A stretch of DNA of 64,000 nt, taken from positions 1,426,001-1,490,000 of the forward strand of contig NZ_CP091036.1 of the NCBI RefSeq assembly GCF_021535135.1, read 5' to 3'. Below the pieces are notes generated by a model. That model was not told the origin of the DNA, did not search any database, and worked only from the letters and a program-made list of their open reading frames with translations. Position numbers and translations under genes: made by a program. Each line of letters opens with the position of its first letter. Positions within the stretch are counted from its first letter, which is position 1. Positions 1 through 8,851 of this stretch are shown in pieces. The stretch comes from Antarcticibacterium sp. 1MA-6-2 (GTDB lineage Bacteria; Bacteroidota; Bacteroidia; Flavobacteriales; Flavobacteriaceae).

Positions 1-123
1 GATTTTTGTTTTAAATTCTTCAGAAGAAATAGAACCTATATTTCTTTCTCTTTTTTGAAAATGCCAGGGTATTCAATCCTGCAACTATTAATTGTTTAAA
101 TTTGTGCTCATTCAGAAAATATT

Positions 124-915
124 GATGAGCCAGTTAGAAGTTCGCACAGTTACAGTTACCCGCTATATTACTCCGCTCCGGGAAGGAGGCTCTTTACCTG
201 CACTTGCCGAAGCTGATGACGACTTTAAATACGTTTTAAAATTCAGAGGAGCTACCATGGGGTAAAGGCTTTAATTTCTGAATTTCTGGGAGGTGAAATA
301 GCAAGAGCTTTGGGCTTAAAAGTTCCGGAGCTGGTCTTTGCCAATCTTGATGAAGCTTTCGGCCGTACCGAAGGGGATGAAGAAATCCAGGACCTGCTGC
401 AGGGAAGCCAGGGTCTCAACCTCGCGCTTCATTTCCTCTCTGGCGCTATCAATTTTGATCCTGTTGTGACCCTCGTAGATCCCGTACTGGCAACAAAGAT
501 CGTATGGCTGGATGCTTTGATTACCAATGTTGACAGAACCTTCAGAAATACAAATATGCTCATTTGGAATAAGGAGCTTTGGTTAATAGACCATGGAGCT
601 GCATTTTATTTCCATTACTCCTGGACAAATATGGAAAAACATGCCAAAAGCCCTTTTGCGCTTATAAAAGACCACGTGCTGTTACCACAAGCCAGCCTTC
701 TTCAGGAAAAAGATGCGGAATTTAAAAAACTACTTCCTCCAGAAAAAGTGAGGGAAATAGTCAACCTTATTCCCGATAACTGGTTAGAATGGGAAGGAAG
801 TGACGAAAGTCCTGAAGAAATTAAAGAAGTTTACATCCGGTTTTTATCCAGCAGGCTGGAACATTCAGAAATATTTATAAAAGAAGCAGAGAATGCAAGG
901 AAAGCACTTATATGA
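124..915 (+). CDS. HipA-like kinase family protein, frameshifted
   Basis: The protein resembles the HipA-like kinase family (Pfam HipA_2), a protein-kinase-like fold usually encoded beside DUF3037 genes; substrate unknown. Reading starts at the ATG at 124 (MSQLEVRTVTVTRYITPLRE) and meets a stop at about 262. The same protein resumes one frame over with VKALISEFLGGEIARALGLK and runs to 915, about 264 residues in total. Visible kinase-like motifs are an ALITNVDRTFRNTNML segment (catalytic-loop-like D and N) and LWLIDHGAAF (DFG-like D). The single-base break near 250-262 falls in a highly conserved region, so a sequencing indel is more likely than a pseudogene. The 3' end overlaps the next gene by 23 bp, which indicates co-translation. 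Confidence 0.8.
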
Positions 916-1275
916 ATATGCAGTAATTCGGGTTTTACCAAGGGTAGAACGGGAAGAATTTCTGAATGTGGGAATTATTATCTTTTGCAAAAGAGAAAAT
1001 ATCTGCAAGTGCTCTATAAACTGGATGAAGCCAGATTAAGATGCCTTGCTGAAGATTTTGACCTTAACCAGATGGAGAAAAACCTGGAATCTTTTAAGAA
1101 AATATGCCTTGGCACTAATGATGGTGGTCCAATTGCACAGCTGGATGTTCCTTCCCGGTTTCGATGGCTTACAGCCGTACGCAGTTCAGTTATTCAAACT
1201 TCCAGGCCACACCCGGGTTTTTGTGAAGAACTTGATCATACGCTCAACCGTCTTTTTAGTGAATTGGTACTTTAA
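893..1275 (+). CDS. DUF3037 family protein, frameshifted
   Basis: This is a DUF3037 protein, the usual partner of the HipA-like kinase upstream; its biochemical role is not known. The best start is the ATG at 893, inside the kinase gene, giving MQGKHLYEYAVIRVLPRVER and then EEFLNVGIIIFCKR, which is typical of the DUF3037 N-terminus. The reading frame changes once at about 985-1000, after which KYLQVLYKLDEARLRCLAED continues to the stop at 1275 (about 127 residues). The frame change lies in an A-rich run and is probably a sequence error. The overlap with the upstream gene supports an operon. Confidence 0.78.
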
Positions 1276-1286
1276 TTATTTTTATT

Positions 1287-1853
1287 GTGAATTACATTGA
1301 GAACCAGGAGTACAAGAATGAAAACTTCTCCCAAAGCTTTCCCACTGCCGAATACGACTCCTGTACATTTATAAACTGCGGTTTTTCCACTGGAAATTTG
1401 CGAGGAATAACTTTTAGTGATTGTGAGTTTATTAACTGCGATCTAAGCAATGCCTCAATGGCAGGTACAACTTTTCGGGATGTGAATTTTAAGAATTGTA
1501 AACTGTTGGGGCTGCGATTTGATGAATGTAATCCTTTCCTGCTCTCTTTCAGCTTTACCGATTGCATTCTGAATTTTTCTTCATTTTACAAGCTTAAGAT
1601 CAAAACTACGCGCTTCTATGGCTGCAAAATTGAACAGGTAGATTTTTCGGCAGCAGATCTTAGTTTTTCAGCATTTAAAGACTGTAATATGGCAGGTTCT
1701 ACCTTTCAGGATACAAATCTGGAAAAATGTGATTTTCGTTCAGCCTCATATTTCTCTATCGATCCTACGAAAAACAGAATTTCGGGAGCTAAATTTTCCT
1801 CAAGAAATATTGCTTACTTACTGGAATCCTGGAATATTATAATTACTGACTAA
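1287..1853 (+). CDS. Pentapeptide repeat protein (Qnr/McbG-like)
   Basis: A 188-residue protein made almost wholly of A(D/N)LxF-type pentapeptides, for example CEFINCDLSNASMAGTTF and AFKDCNMAGSTFQDTNLEKC. These fold into a right-handed quadrilateral beta-helix. Its length and lack of other domains resemble Qnr and McbG proteins, which mimic DNA and bind gyrase. Pentapeptide proteins of this size also have unknown roles, so a quinolone-resistance function is only a possibility. Translation starts at a GTG at 1287, 12 bp after the DUF3037 stop, so it may be the third gene of that operon. It converges on the ion-channel gene, with 14 bp between stops. Confidence 0.85.
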   Translation: MNYIENQEYKNENFSQSFPTAEYDSCTFINCGFSTGNLRGITFSDCEFINCDLSNASMAGTTFRDVNFKNCKLLGLRFDECNPFLLSFSFTDCILNFSSFYKLKIKTTRFYGCKIEQVDFSAADLSFSAFKDCNMAGSTFQDTNLEKCDFRSASYFSIDPTKNRISGAKFSSRNIAYLLESWNIIITD

Positions 1854-1867
1854 GATCCTTAATTGAA

Positions 1868-2950
1868 TTAAGAATTAAAGCTGTCACTGTTCGCGCTGTT
1901 AGTCTGGTACACATCTTTCCACCTCCAGCCATTCCTGTATAACAGGGTAAAAAATACTTTCCTATCACTCTTAAATTTATCTTTTAAGTTTGAAACTTCG
2001 GTTTCCGGTGAAACAAAGCCTTTTTCTATTAACCTGTCCAATTCTATTCCGGGTTCTACGTCATCAATAATATCAGTTTTGGTAATGGTCCTAATCACCT
2101 TTAAATAATTATCAAATGCTACCGAGAGGGTAGAAACTTCAAAATCTGAAGGTTTCATATCTTTCTTCAGGAAGTTTTTCATAATATAAATAGCTTCATA
2201 CAATCTCGTCATTTGGAGAATAATTGTATTTGACATATCGGGGTTATGAAAATATTGAATAACAGGATACGCCCTATGGTGCTGGCTGTGCATAATAAGA
2301 GTGTCAGACATTGTGGGGGCCTGAGCAAAGAGCTTACCAAAGTTCTTTCCGTTCCAGCTATTAATTATGATGTCCTGTGGATTACTTCCATAACTACTGA
2401 TATTCACTCCCAGTTTACGCTGATCCAATGCAGCAGAGACAGCTAGCAGAAGATAAGTTACAGACATAGTTAAAAGTATCAAACCTGAAAATGAAAAAAG
2501 GATTGTAAAAAACCTCCAAAGATCAGAAGTGGCTGTAAAATCACCTACTCCCAGGGTGGAGATCGTAAATCCTGAATAGTATATTTTTTCATACAAATCT
2601 GCTGGTAATTTGGTACTGCTATTCACAATTGAATCGGGTGTTGAAGAAAGGATAAGTACGAAACTTCCCCAAAGCATTATAACCCATATTAGAGCCGTGG
2701 ATATAAGAAGTAGGTAACTAGTTTTAGAAAGTAAGGGAGATTTACCATCCCTACCAGATAATTTTAAAAGAACCGTCCAGAGTGCGTAATAATACCGGGT
2801 GGTAAACCACCCTCCCCCGCAGGGAGAGTGTAGTTTGAACAATATCAAGAGCAACACCCAGGAATAATATTATTCCCAGGGAAAAAGTAAGATTTGCATT
2901 AAGAAAAGCTTTTAATTTCCACTGAAGAAATCCAAATTTATATTTTTTCG
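1868..2950 (-). CDS. Two-TM potassium channel family protein, N-terminal frameshift
   Basis: A membrane ion channel with two transmembrane helices around a pore loop carrying the selectivity-filter motif TLGVGDF (in FTISTLGVGDFTATSD), followed by a cytosolic C-terminal domain of about 180 residues. The frame open from 2857 begins with a non-family sequence. In the next frame upstream, FGFLQWKLKAFLNANLTFSL and GIILFLGVALDIVQTTLSLR form an extra membrane segment that joins at the G-run at about 2815-2825, so one G is probably extra. No ATG is visible in the upstream frame before a stop near 2965, so the true start is uncertain and the 5' limit is approximate. The filter suggests K+ selectivity, which is inferred. 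Confidence 0.75.
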
Positions 2951-3133
2951 AAAATGGTATAAGCCTAATTTAATTAAATGAAAAAGTTTAGCAGGAGCTG
3001 CTAACGAAATCTTAACTTTATTCTTATTTTCCTTTCAGAAATAAGTAACCTTATAAAACCCATTGCCTGAAGGGGTTAAATTTGCAAACAGCTTTTCAAA
3101 ATTAAAATTTTAAAAAAAGCCTGAAAAATCCTG

Positions 3134-3161
3134 TTTGAAAGAAAAAAGCTTTTTATATTTG
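3134..3161 (+). promoter_or_regulatory. Bacteroidota-type promoter for tRNA-Ser
   Basis: A TTTG at 3134-3137 and a TATATTTG at 3154-3161 match the Bacteroidota consensus (TTTG near -33, TAnnTTTG near -7). The 16-nt spacing is slightly short. The tRNA begins 34 nt downstream, which leaves a short 5' leader. Confidence 0.6.
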
Positions 3162-3195
3162 CACCCGCAATCAGGGAAACCTGATGATACGCTCG

Positions 3196-3280
3196 GGAGA
3201 AATGGCAGAGTGGTCGATTGCGGCAGTCTTGAAAACTGTTGAGGGTAACACCTCCGGGGGTTCGAATCCCTCTTTCTCCG
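3196..3280 (+). tRNA. tRNA-Ser (UGA anticodon)
   Basis: An 85-nt type II tRNA. The acceptor stem pairs GGAGAAA (3196-3202) with TTTCTCC (3273-3279), discriminator G at 3280. The anticodon arm is GCAGT-CTTGAAA-ACTGT, giving anticodon TGA and decoding UCA and UCG. There is a long variable arm and a TTCGAATCC T-loop. CCA is not encoded. It is flanked by a promoter and a terminator, so it is transcribed alone. Confidence 0.97.
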
Positions 3281-3303
3281 CTGGTTCCATACCATTTTAA
3301 CAC

Positions 3304-3338
3304 AAAAAGCCCGAAACTACTGATGTTTCGGGCTTTTT
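3304..3338 (+). terminator. Rho-independent terminator after tRNA-Ser
   Basis: A strong inverted repeat, AAAAGCCCGAAAC with GTTTCGGGCTTTT and a 7-nt loop, has T-rich sequence on both sides. It probably also ends transcripts from the minus strand. Confidence 0.85.
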
Positions 3339-3477
3339 CATTTTCCTTGATATCAAATAATATCAATTAATATCATTCTATTCTGTGTACAATTCGGTGT
3401 CCACGAAGATTTGAAATTCAGTGGACACCGTTTAAATGGAAATTCCTTCAAAAACTTTTTCAAACATGAATTCAAGC

Positions 3478-4617
3478 TTATGAAAAATTAACCTGGGCTC
3501 TTATTTGTCCGGGGCGGTTTTTATTTTTTGGCAATTCCACCCCGAAGGTGGTACCGTTCTCCCTGTTGCTGTCCAAACTTAATTTTCCATCGTGAGCTTC
3601 AATCACCGCCTTAACCAATGCCAGCCCTATTCCCCAGCTTTTAAGTCTTTTACCGCCATCTCTATTACCGCTGGTTTTTAAATACTGAAAAATTTCTTCC
3701 TTCTTCTCTTCCGGAATGGGATCTCCTAAATTGTGAACTTTAATGGTAACTATTTCATCTGAATCCTCTACTATTATTTTTACGGGAGTGTCATTATCTC
3801 CATATTTAACAGCATTAGAGATAAAATTTTCCAGCACACGCCTTATCATAGCCCCGTCAAAAATTCCCTTTATTGATTCCACTCCTTTTGTCTCCAGTTG
3901 AATTTCATTAGTGTAAATTTCTGAAGCTTCAAAATGCACGGAGTGTAAGTAATCCATTAAATCCAGTTCAGAAAAATTTACCGTCATCCCCTCACCTGCT
4001 TCAATAGACATTGATTCCAGTAGATCTTCCAGTAGGTCCAGTGCTCTTTTAAGACTGTTTGATGCGAGTCCTTTTATCTTCTCAAAACGTTCTGTTTCCC
4101 CTCCGCTTTCCATCAATTCAATTCCCAACATGGCAGAGGAAACAGGATTTCGAAGATCATGAGCCAAAATGCGTATCAACTTCTGCCGCATCTCATTTAT
4201 AGATTTATTAAATGCTGCAGCTGAATACATCATCGAGGTCTCTATACCATATTTAATAACCTGATTCACTTCCTGGGTGAAGGCCTCTTCTGAAATTAAT
4301 ACATCTGTAATAACTCTTTGAAAAATAATAAACTCATGAATTACCTGGTCAATGGTATACCCATAAGAGGCCGATCTATGCCTGCCGTGTTCCATACTTA
4401 ACCTGAAGAGTTCACTATTATCGTTCGCCAGCATCTGTGGGGAAGTTTTAGGCAGGTTGAGAGCTTTAATAAAGCTGTTCAAAAGATCGGGCAGGTGATC
4501 CAGTAGAACCATATCATTGGAAAATTCGGCTCCTTTTACATTTCCTTTGACGTCATTTTTCCAACGCCTCATGATCTCTCCTTTTTGGTGCTCAATAACT
4601 TCCGCAGCTCTTTTCAT
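3478..4617 (-). CDS. Sensor histidine kinase with RsbRD-like N-terminal domain
   Basis: A 379-residue soluble kinase. Residues about 1-135 are an all-helical RsbRD_N-like sensor domain. A HisKA domain follows with IRILAHDLRNPVSSAMLG (phospho-acceptor His about 153), then a HATPase_c domain with the N box (LENFISNAVKYG) and a G box with WGIGLALVKAVIEAHDGKL. No transmembrane segment is visible, so it should sense a cytosolic or stress cue; the ligand is unknown. No response regulator is adjacent, so it is an orphan kinase. The start ATG lies 20 bp downstream of a good promoter element. Confidence 0.9.
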   Translation of the reverse strand: MKRAAEVIEHQKGEIMRRWKNDVKGNVKGAEFSNDMVLLDHLPDLLNSFIKALNLPKTSPQMLANDNSELFRLSMEHGRHRSASYGYTIDQVIHEFIIFQRVITDVLISEEAFTQEVNQVIKYGIETSMMYSAAAFNKSINEMRQKLIRILAHDLRNPVSSAMLGIELMESGGETERFEKIKGLASNSLKRALDLLEDLLESMSIEAGEGMTVNFSELDLMDYLHSVHFEASEIYTNEIQLETKGVESIKGIFDGAMIRRVLENFISNAVKYGDNDTPVKIIVEDSDEIVTIKVHNLGDPIPEEKKEEIFQYLKTSGNRDGGKRLKSWGIGLALVKAVIEAHDGKLSLDSNRENGTTFGVELPKNKNRPGQIRAQVNFS

Positions 4618-4637
4618 ATTAATTCCGGTTCAGAATT

Positions 4638-4645
4638 CAAATATA
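4638..4645 (-). promoter_or_regulatory. TAnnTTTG promoter element upstream of the histidine kinase
   Basis: On the minus strand the sequence TATATTTG is a full match to the Bacteroidota -7 element and lies 20 bp before the kinase ATG. A clear -33 TTTG is not visible. Confidence 0.5.
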
Positions 4646-4888
4646 TTAAAAAGGAAATTTTTGTTTACCACATCCTCTTTTAGCAGCTGTAGTAACTGGC
4701 TTTAATGATTTTGGCAGGATATTCTGCTTTATATTAAATTTTTTATCGTGGATAAAATTTCACCGGAAGCTGAGGCAATACCAGAGTGGGATTGGCCTGC
4801 AGCACGATATTCCGTGGAAGGAAAGTTTTTTTTGCCGCGGCTAAAGACGCAGCAGAAAAAAATTATTTAAATCCAGCGTCTAACTGAT

Positions 4889-5215
4889 TTAAGGTTGATC
4901 GCATTCTTTAAGGAGTTTGAGATAATGCAGATACAGGATCCCTGAATTAAAATAAGATCCGTTATTTTCTAAATCTTTCATGACCTCTTTCTCATTTTTT
5001 CCGGTAAGAGCATTTACAATTTTATGGGCATCCTCTACATTGTCCAGCTTAACCGAAAAATTGGAAGAATGATTTTTTTGATCATTCACGATAAAGCAAT
5101 GATGGAACTGGTCCTTCCCCTGCACCTCCGAATGAAATCCTGCATAATCTGAAAAGTGAGAATCAGAAATCTCCTTTACTTTTTTTACGATCTTCTTTAA
5201 TTCTTCTTCTTCCAT
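4889..5215 (-). CDS. Small soluble protein of unknown function
   Basis: A protein of about 108 residues starting MEEEELKKIVKKVKEISDSH at an ATG at 5215; a TTG at 5236 could add seven residues. It is charged and predicted soluble, with an aromatic-rich middle and a C-terminal LENNGSYFNSGILYLHYLKL helix. I do not recognise a family. The codon use and amino-acid composition look coding. It sits between the sensor kinase and the NagX-like gene on the same strand, without tight spacing. Confidence 0.5.
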   Translation of the reverse strand: MEEEELKKIVKKVKEISDSHFSDYAGFHSEVQGKDQFHHCFIVNDQKNHSSNFSVKLDNVEDAHKIVNALTGKNEKEVMKDLENNGSYFNSGILYLHYLKLLKECDQP

Positions 5216-5333
5216 CCCAGGAAGGTAAGGAATCAATTCAGATAATTACTCACAACCAGGTTGAGACTATTACGGCAGCGATCGACTCCCTCCCCAGGAG
5301 AGGAGGTAATAGGATCTTCTGCAAAATGCAATC

Positions 5334-6461
5334 TCACACTTTAATATAGATAGAACGCCTGTCCATCCACAAGGCAATTAACCAAAGTACTAAAGTATAA
5401 CAAATCGCAAAAAGAAGAGAAGCGTTTAATGCCGATAACCAGCTAAGAAAAAGATTCTCGTAAATGATACTTTTTAGACTTTCCCCGCCTATTTGGATAA
5501 GTCCTATGATTTCAATAATGATTCCAGATAAAATATAGATAAAGAGAGGGTTTCTGCCAAAAACCTCAAAGAAATAAGCTCCCTTTTTAAAATTAATTAT
5601 TTCGGTAATAAAGATTAAGGCTCCCAAACCTATGATGTCCCACCCAATTGTGTAAAGAACATAGGAACTGGTCCAAATGGGTTTATTTATAGGAAAAACA
5701 AAATCCCACATAAGAGCTACACCCAGTAAAAGGATTCCCGCCAGCGCCAGCTTCCACACTGTCTTAAAGTTATTTCCCGACTTCTGAATAAATATTCCCG
5801 CCACGTATCCTCCTATAACATTTACTATTGCAGGAAGAGTGCTTAAGAATCCTTCAGGATCAAAAGGGATCCCATAACCCTGATAAAGATTTTTAGGATC
5901 GAGCAACAACAAATCAAACTTTAATGCAGCATTACCTTCTAAACTATAAGGATCACCCGTATCACCAAAATAATACATCAGCCCCCAATAGGCGCCTAAA
6001 AGCAGTGCTCCCACTAATACTAATGGTTTAACAGCTAAATATCTTATTAAAAGGCCTGCTATTAAGTAACAAAGGGCAATACGTTGCAGTACCCCCATAA
6101 TTCTAATATCTGCAAAATTAATAAGCTGCCAGCCTTCCTGAGCCTCGTGATAAATAAACGGAAAGCCGTTTAGAAATAAGCCTATAAGAAAAATTATTAA
6201 GGCCCGGGTAAAGAGTTTTCTTAAAAAAGAAGCTTCTCCTTTAGCTTCATACTTCCTAAGGCTAAAACTCATGGCATTACCAATTACAAATAGAAAACTT
6301 GGAAAAACGAGATCGGTTATAGTAAAACCATGCCAGGCAGCATGTCTAAATGGTGCGTAAATGCTTCCCCAGCTTCCCGGGGTATTCACAATTATCATTA
6401 AAGCTATTGTTAAACCTCTTAAAATGTCAAGAGATAAATACCTTTCTTTAATACGAGCCAT
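5334..6461 (-). CDS. NagX/HGSNAT-like membrane acyltransferase (DUF5009/DUF1624)
   Basis: A 375-residue polytopic membrane protein with about ten transmembrane helices. The N-terminus has the family signature YLSLDILRGLTIALMIIVNT and then RHAAWHGFTITDLVFPSFLF, with the conserved His and the DxxFPxFxF motif of heparan-alpha-glucosaminide N-acetyltransferase relatives. Members are thought to move acetyl groups across the membrane to sugar amines such as glucosamine, for example during amino-sugar catabolism. No sugar-degradation genes are adjacent, so the substrate is not indicated. Start ATG at 6461 follows the family N-terminus exactly. Confidence 0.88.
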   Translation of the reverse strand: MARIKERYLSLDILRGLTIALMIIVNTPGSWGSIYAPFRHAAWHGFTITDLVFPSFLFVIGNAMSFSLRKYEAKGEASFLRKLFTRALIIFLIGLFLNGFPFIYHEAQEGWQLINFADIRIMGVLQRIALCYLIAGLLIRYLAVKPLVLVGALLLGAYWGLMYYFGDTGDPYSLEGNAALKFDLLLLDPKNLYQGYGIPFDPEGFLSTLPAIVNVIGGYVAGIFIQKSGNNFKTVWKLALAGILLLGVALMWDFVFPINKPIWTSSYVLYTIGWDIIGLGALIFITEIINFKKGAYFFEVFGRNPLFIYILSGIIIEIIGLIQIGGESLKSIIYENLFLSWLSALNASLLFAICYTLVLWLIALWMDRRSIYIKV

Positions 6462-6932
6462 AAATAGGTTTTAACAGATTTTAACAAAAGAACAAAATAA
6501 AAAGCAAATGTTCCAAGACTTTTTATTTTCGTTTTTCCCAAATATTAAAGATGATCAATAAGCTGAAAATATAATTGGTAAACTACATATACCTTCTCAT
6601 GAAAAAGCAAAAGTTAGGTGAGGTTTAGATATCAAAGGAAGGAAGAATCTGTTAAATTCATAAGGGCTACACAAAACTTAGGCGGATACAGGTATTCTCA
6701 CACCTATAGTTTCAGATAAGGAGCAGAAATTGGTACCTTTTCAGAATTTATTTCAGAAGAAATCTCTGAAATTCAGGGTTAAGGGGATAAATAATTAAAT
6801 AGATGTGTTTGGATGATCAGGAAGTAATTTTTCCTGATAATGAACTAGCAGATCAGGATGGGTATTTGCAAATCCTGAGCAGAGAAGAGTCTGGATCATG
6901 CCATCTGGTCTAAAAAAATTTAGCTTTCCCAA
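6462..6932. other. Intergenic region without a supported gene
   Basis: About 470 bp between the NagX-like gene and the dehalogenase pseudogene. Short open stretches of up to about 45 codons occur on the plus strand around 6625-6910, but none has a recognisable family, a good start or continuity. They could be remnants of a decayed gene. No terminator or RNA is clear. Confidence 0.5.
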
Positions 6933-7552
6933 TTAAGAACAACTATAAGTAGCCATAATTTTTTGAGCCACTTTTACGAGGTCCGGTGCTATGATCTCCG
7001 GCTCAGGAGCCAGGGGAAATAATTGCTTTCCTGGCCGACTTATAAAAGCTGCACGCCAGTTACCATAAAGCTCCTGCAATATCCCAACCATGGGCTGCGA
7101 TGAGCATACTCTCTTCCGGTTTAATCCCCAATTTTCTGGAAGCCCAGTTATAGGTATCCTGGTGAGGTTTGTACTTTCCGATATCTTCAATGCTCAAAAT
7201 TTCCTCAAAGAGATCGGTGAGGCTTAAGCATTTTCTAATTGTGTTATAACCGCCTCATTAGATCCGTTAGTAAAAGAGACCAGTTTAAAATTTTCGTCAC
7301 AAAGATCCTGGAGAGCCTGTTTTACCTCCGGATGCGGTGGTAAGGATCTTATTGGTGAGATGGCATTTTTTGCCTCCATTTCACTTAAATTAATATTATT
7401 ATTGGCAGCAAGCATCCTTAAAGTAGCAGCACCAATTTCACCGAAATTTTCATAGCGGCTCGCCGTGGTCATTACCAGGGAGTAATGCAGCATTGTAGTA
7501 AACCATAATTTCCCCAGGTCCTCTTTCCCTCCTAAAGCTGCTGTTACACTCG

Positions 7553-7560
7553 TACGTTTG
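7553..7560 (+). promoter_or_regulatory. -7 promoter element at the IS left tip, completed by the right end on circularisation
   Basis: TACGTTTG, a perfect TAnnTTTG element, begins 2 bp inside the left end. In the integrated copy no -33 TTG lies at the right distance in the flanking dehalogenase sequence. When the right end is joined to the left end through the CT core, the TTG at 8897-8899 falls 20 nt upstream of this element, which is the Bacteroidota spacing. A promoter formed at the joined ends is known for IS621. Confidence 0.65.
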
Positions 7561-7566
7561 TAATTC

Positions 7567-7756
7567 ATTAAGGTTCTTTTAGTTTCTTTGGAGAAAAAGG
7601 CAGTGGGAATAGGAGATATAGCTGTTACCAGGTAGTCCGTGAGATATACCGTAAAAAAGACACATACCCTGTTCCCATTCGTTTCTCAGAATCTGGGCAG
7701 TACTTAGGGAGCTTTTATGCATCCCGCGTAAAGACGAGAATAGATCATAAGAAGCT
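7567..7756 (+). ncRNA. Candidate IS110 bridge RNA
   Basis: The left end folds into two guide loops. Loop 1 has a 12-bp stem (7602-7613 with 7668-7679, two G-U pairs). On its 5' side GCTGTTAC (7621-7628) equals the target strand just left of the core (7540-7547). On its 3' side AAAAAAG (7653-7659) is the reverse complement of the core plus right target, CTTTTTT. Loop 2 (about 7683-7753, stems TTCT/AGAA and ATCT/AGAT, inner GGGA/TCCC) has GCAGTAC (7697-7703), equal to the element's right end before the core, and ACGAG (7734-7738), the reverse complement of the core plus left tip, CTCGT. The order is left-target, right-target, left-donor, right-donor guide, as in the IS621 bridge RNA. The ends of the RNA are estimated. 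Confidence 0.82.
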
Positions 7757-7781
7757 TCCTGCCTCATTAAATCCTAGTATT

Positions 7782-8789
7782 ATGAATACAGTACAATTTT
7801 GTGTGGGAATTGATGTATCAAAAGATTCCCTTGAATGCTCCTATGGTTTGTATTCCGAATTCGGTGAATTACAATTTTCTAAGGTGCAGAAGTTTACAAA
7901 TGACCTTAAAGGTTTTAAAAAACTACTGGAATGGTTGAAGAAGAAAAAAGATCCTGCAGAAATTTTTTTTGTGATGGAAGCCACTGGTGTCTATTATGAA
8001 AATTTGGCTTATTGGCTTCAAGAGAGGGATTTTTACTTATCGGTAGTACTTCCCAACAAAGTAAACTACTTTGCCAAGAGCCATAACATAAAGACAAAGA
8101 CCGATAGTGTGGATGCTAAGCTTTTGTGCAGGATGGGCCTGGAAAGGAAATTGGATCATTGGGAAATTCCCTCCCTTCAAATGAGAACTTTAAAGATCCT
8201 AACAAGGGATTACCGTAGCCTTAAGGCCAAACTTACTATGACCAAAAATCAACTGCATGCAAAGGACAATTCTCATAAATGTCCCCCCACAGTTGGTAAG
8301 AGACTTAAACAACAAATCCAATTACTGGAAAAGCAGATTTCACAGGTGGAATCTGAGATCAAGCTAGTTGTTAGAAAAGATAGCATTCTGGACGAACGGA
8401 TCAGAAAGATGGAGACCATACCAGGAGTAGGGTTCATGACCATCGCTTGTATTTTGGGCGAGACGAATGCTTTTGCGCTCGTACGCAATTCCAAACAATT
8501 GGTAAGCTACTGTGGATTTGACATACAGCATCGGCAGTCAGGTCTTTACGCTGGAAAGACGACCATAAGTAAAAAGGGGAACAGTTTTATAAGATCTGCA
8601 CTCTATATGCCCGCATTATCTTCCCTACAACATAATCCAAACCTGAAAATATTCTATAATCGCTTGTCAGAGAAGAAATCCATAAAAAAGATTGCAGTGA
8701 CTGCAGTGGCAAGAAAACTACTAGTGCTTATCTATACGATTTGGAAAAATGGATCAGAGTATAATCCAGATTATTTATTTTCAGATTAG
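7782..8789 (+). CDS. IS110 family transposase (bridge-RNA-guided recombinase)
   Basis: A 335-residue recombinase. The N-terminal RuvC-like DEDD domain shows FCVGIDVSKDSLE (D11), FFVMEATGVYYENLAYWL (E66) and KTKTDSVDAKLL (D108, D111). A coiled-coil-like linker spans about 140-205. The C-terminal Transposase_20 domain has METIPGVGFMTIACILGET and YCGFDIQHRQSGLYAG, where S253 fits the catalytic serine, then ISKKGNSFIRSALY. It should cut and exchange strands between the joined element ends and a target DNA, each specified by the RNA from the left end. The gene is intact and all key residues are present, so the element may be active. Confidence 0.96.
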   Translation: MNTVQFCVGIDVSKDSLECSYGLYSEFGELQFSKVQKFTNDLKGFKKLLEWLKKKKDPAEIFFVMEATGVYYENLAYWLQERDFYLSVVLPNKVNYFAKSHNIKTKTDSVDAKLLCRMGLERKLDHWEIPSLQMRTLKILTRDYRSLKAKLTMTKNQLHAKDNSHKCPPTVGKRLKQQIQLLEKQISQVESEIKLVVRKDSILDERIRKMETIPGVGFMTIACILGETNAFALVRNSKQLVSYCGFDIQHRQSGLYAGKTTISKKGNSFIRSALYMPALSSLQHNPNLKIFYNRLSEKKSIKKIAVTAVARKLLVLIYTIWKNGSEYNPDYLFSD

Positions 8790-8822
8790 AAATAATGATT
8801 ATGGTGTTGTGCTTGTTGGATT

Positions 8823-8851
8823 GGAAACAACTCCTTTTTAAGAGTTGTTCC
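8823..8851 (+). repeat. Hairpin in the IS right end
   Basis: GGAAACAACTC and GAGTTGTTCC pair around a loop of about 8 nt, 33 bp after the transposase stop. It may end the transposase transcript or be a structural part of the right end. A second A/T-rich inverted repeat (about 8880-8907) follows. Confidence 0.5.

Noticed and set aside
3076..3366. Open frames on the minus strand across the tRNA-Ser region (with [18 protein letters not shown] sequence)
   Set aside because: They are antisense translations of the tRNA and its flanks, a well-known false-protein pattern.
7579..7767. 62-codon minus-strand frame inside the IS left end
   Set aside because: It lies fully antisense to the candidate bridge RNA and has no family; it is a by-product of the structured RNA sequence.
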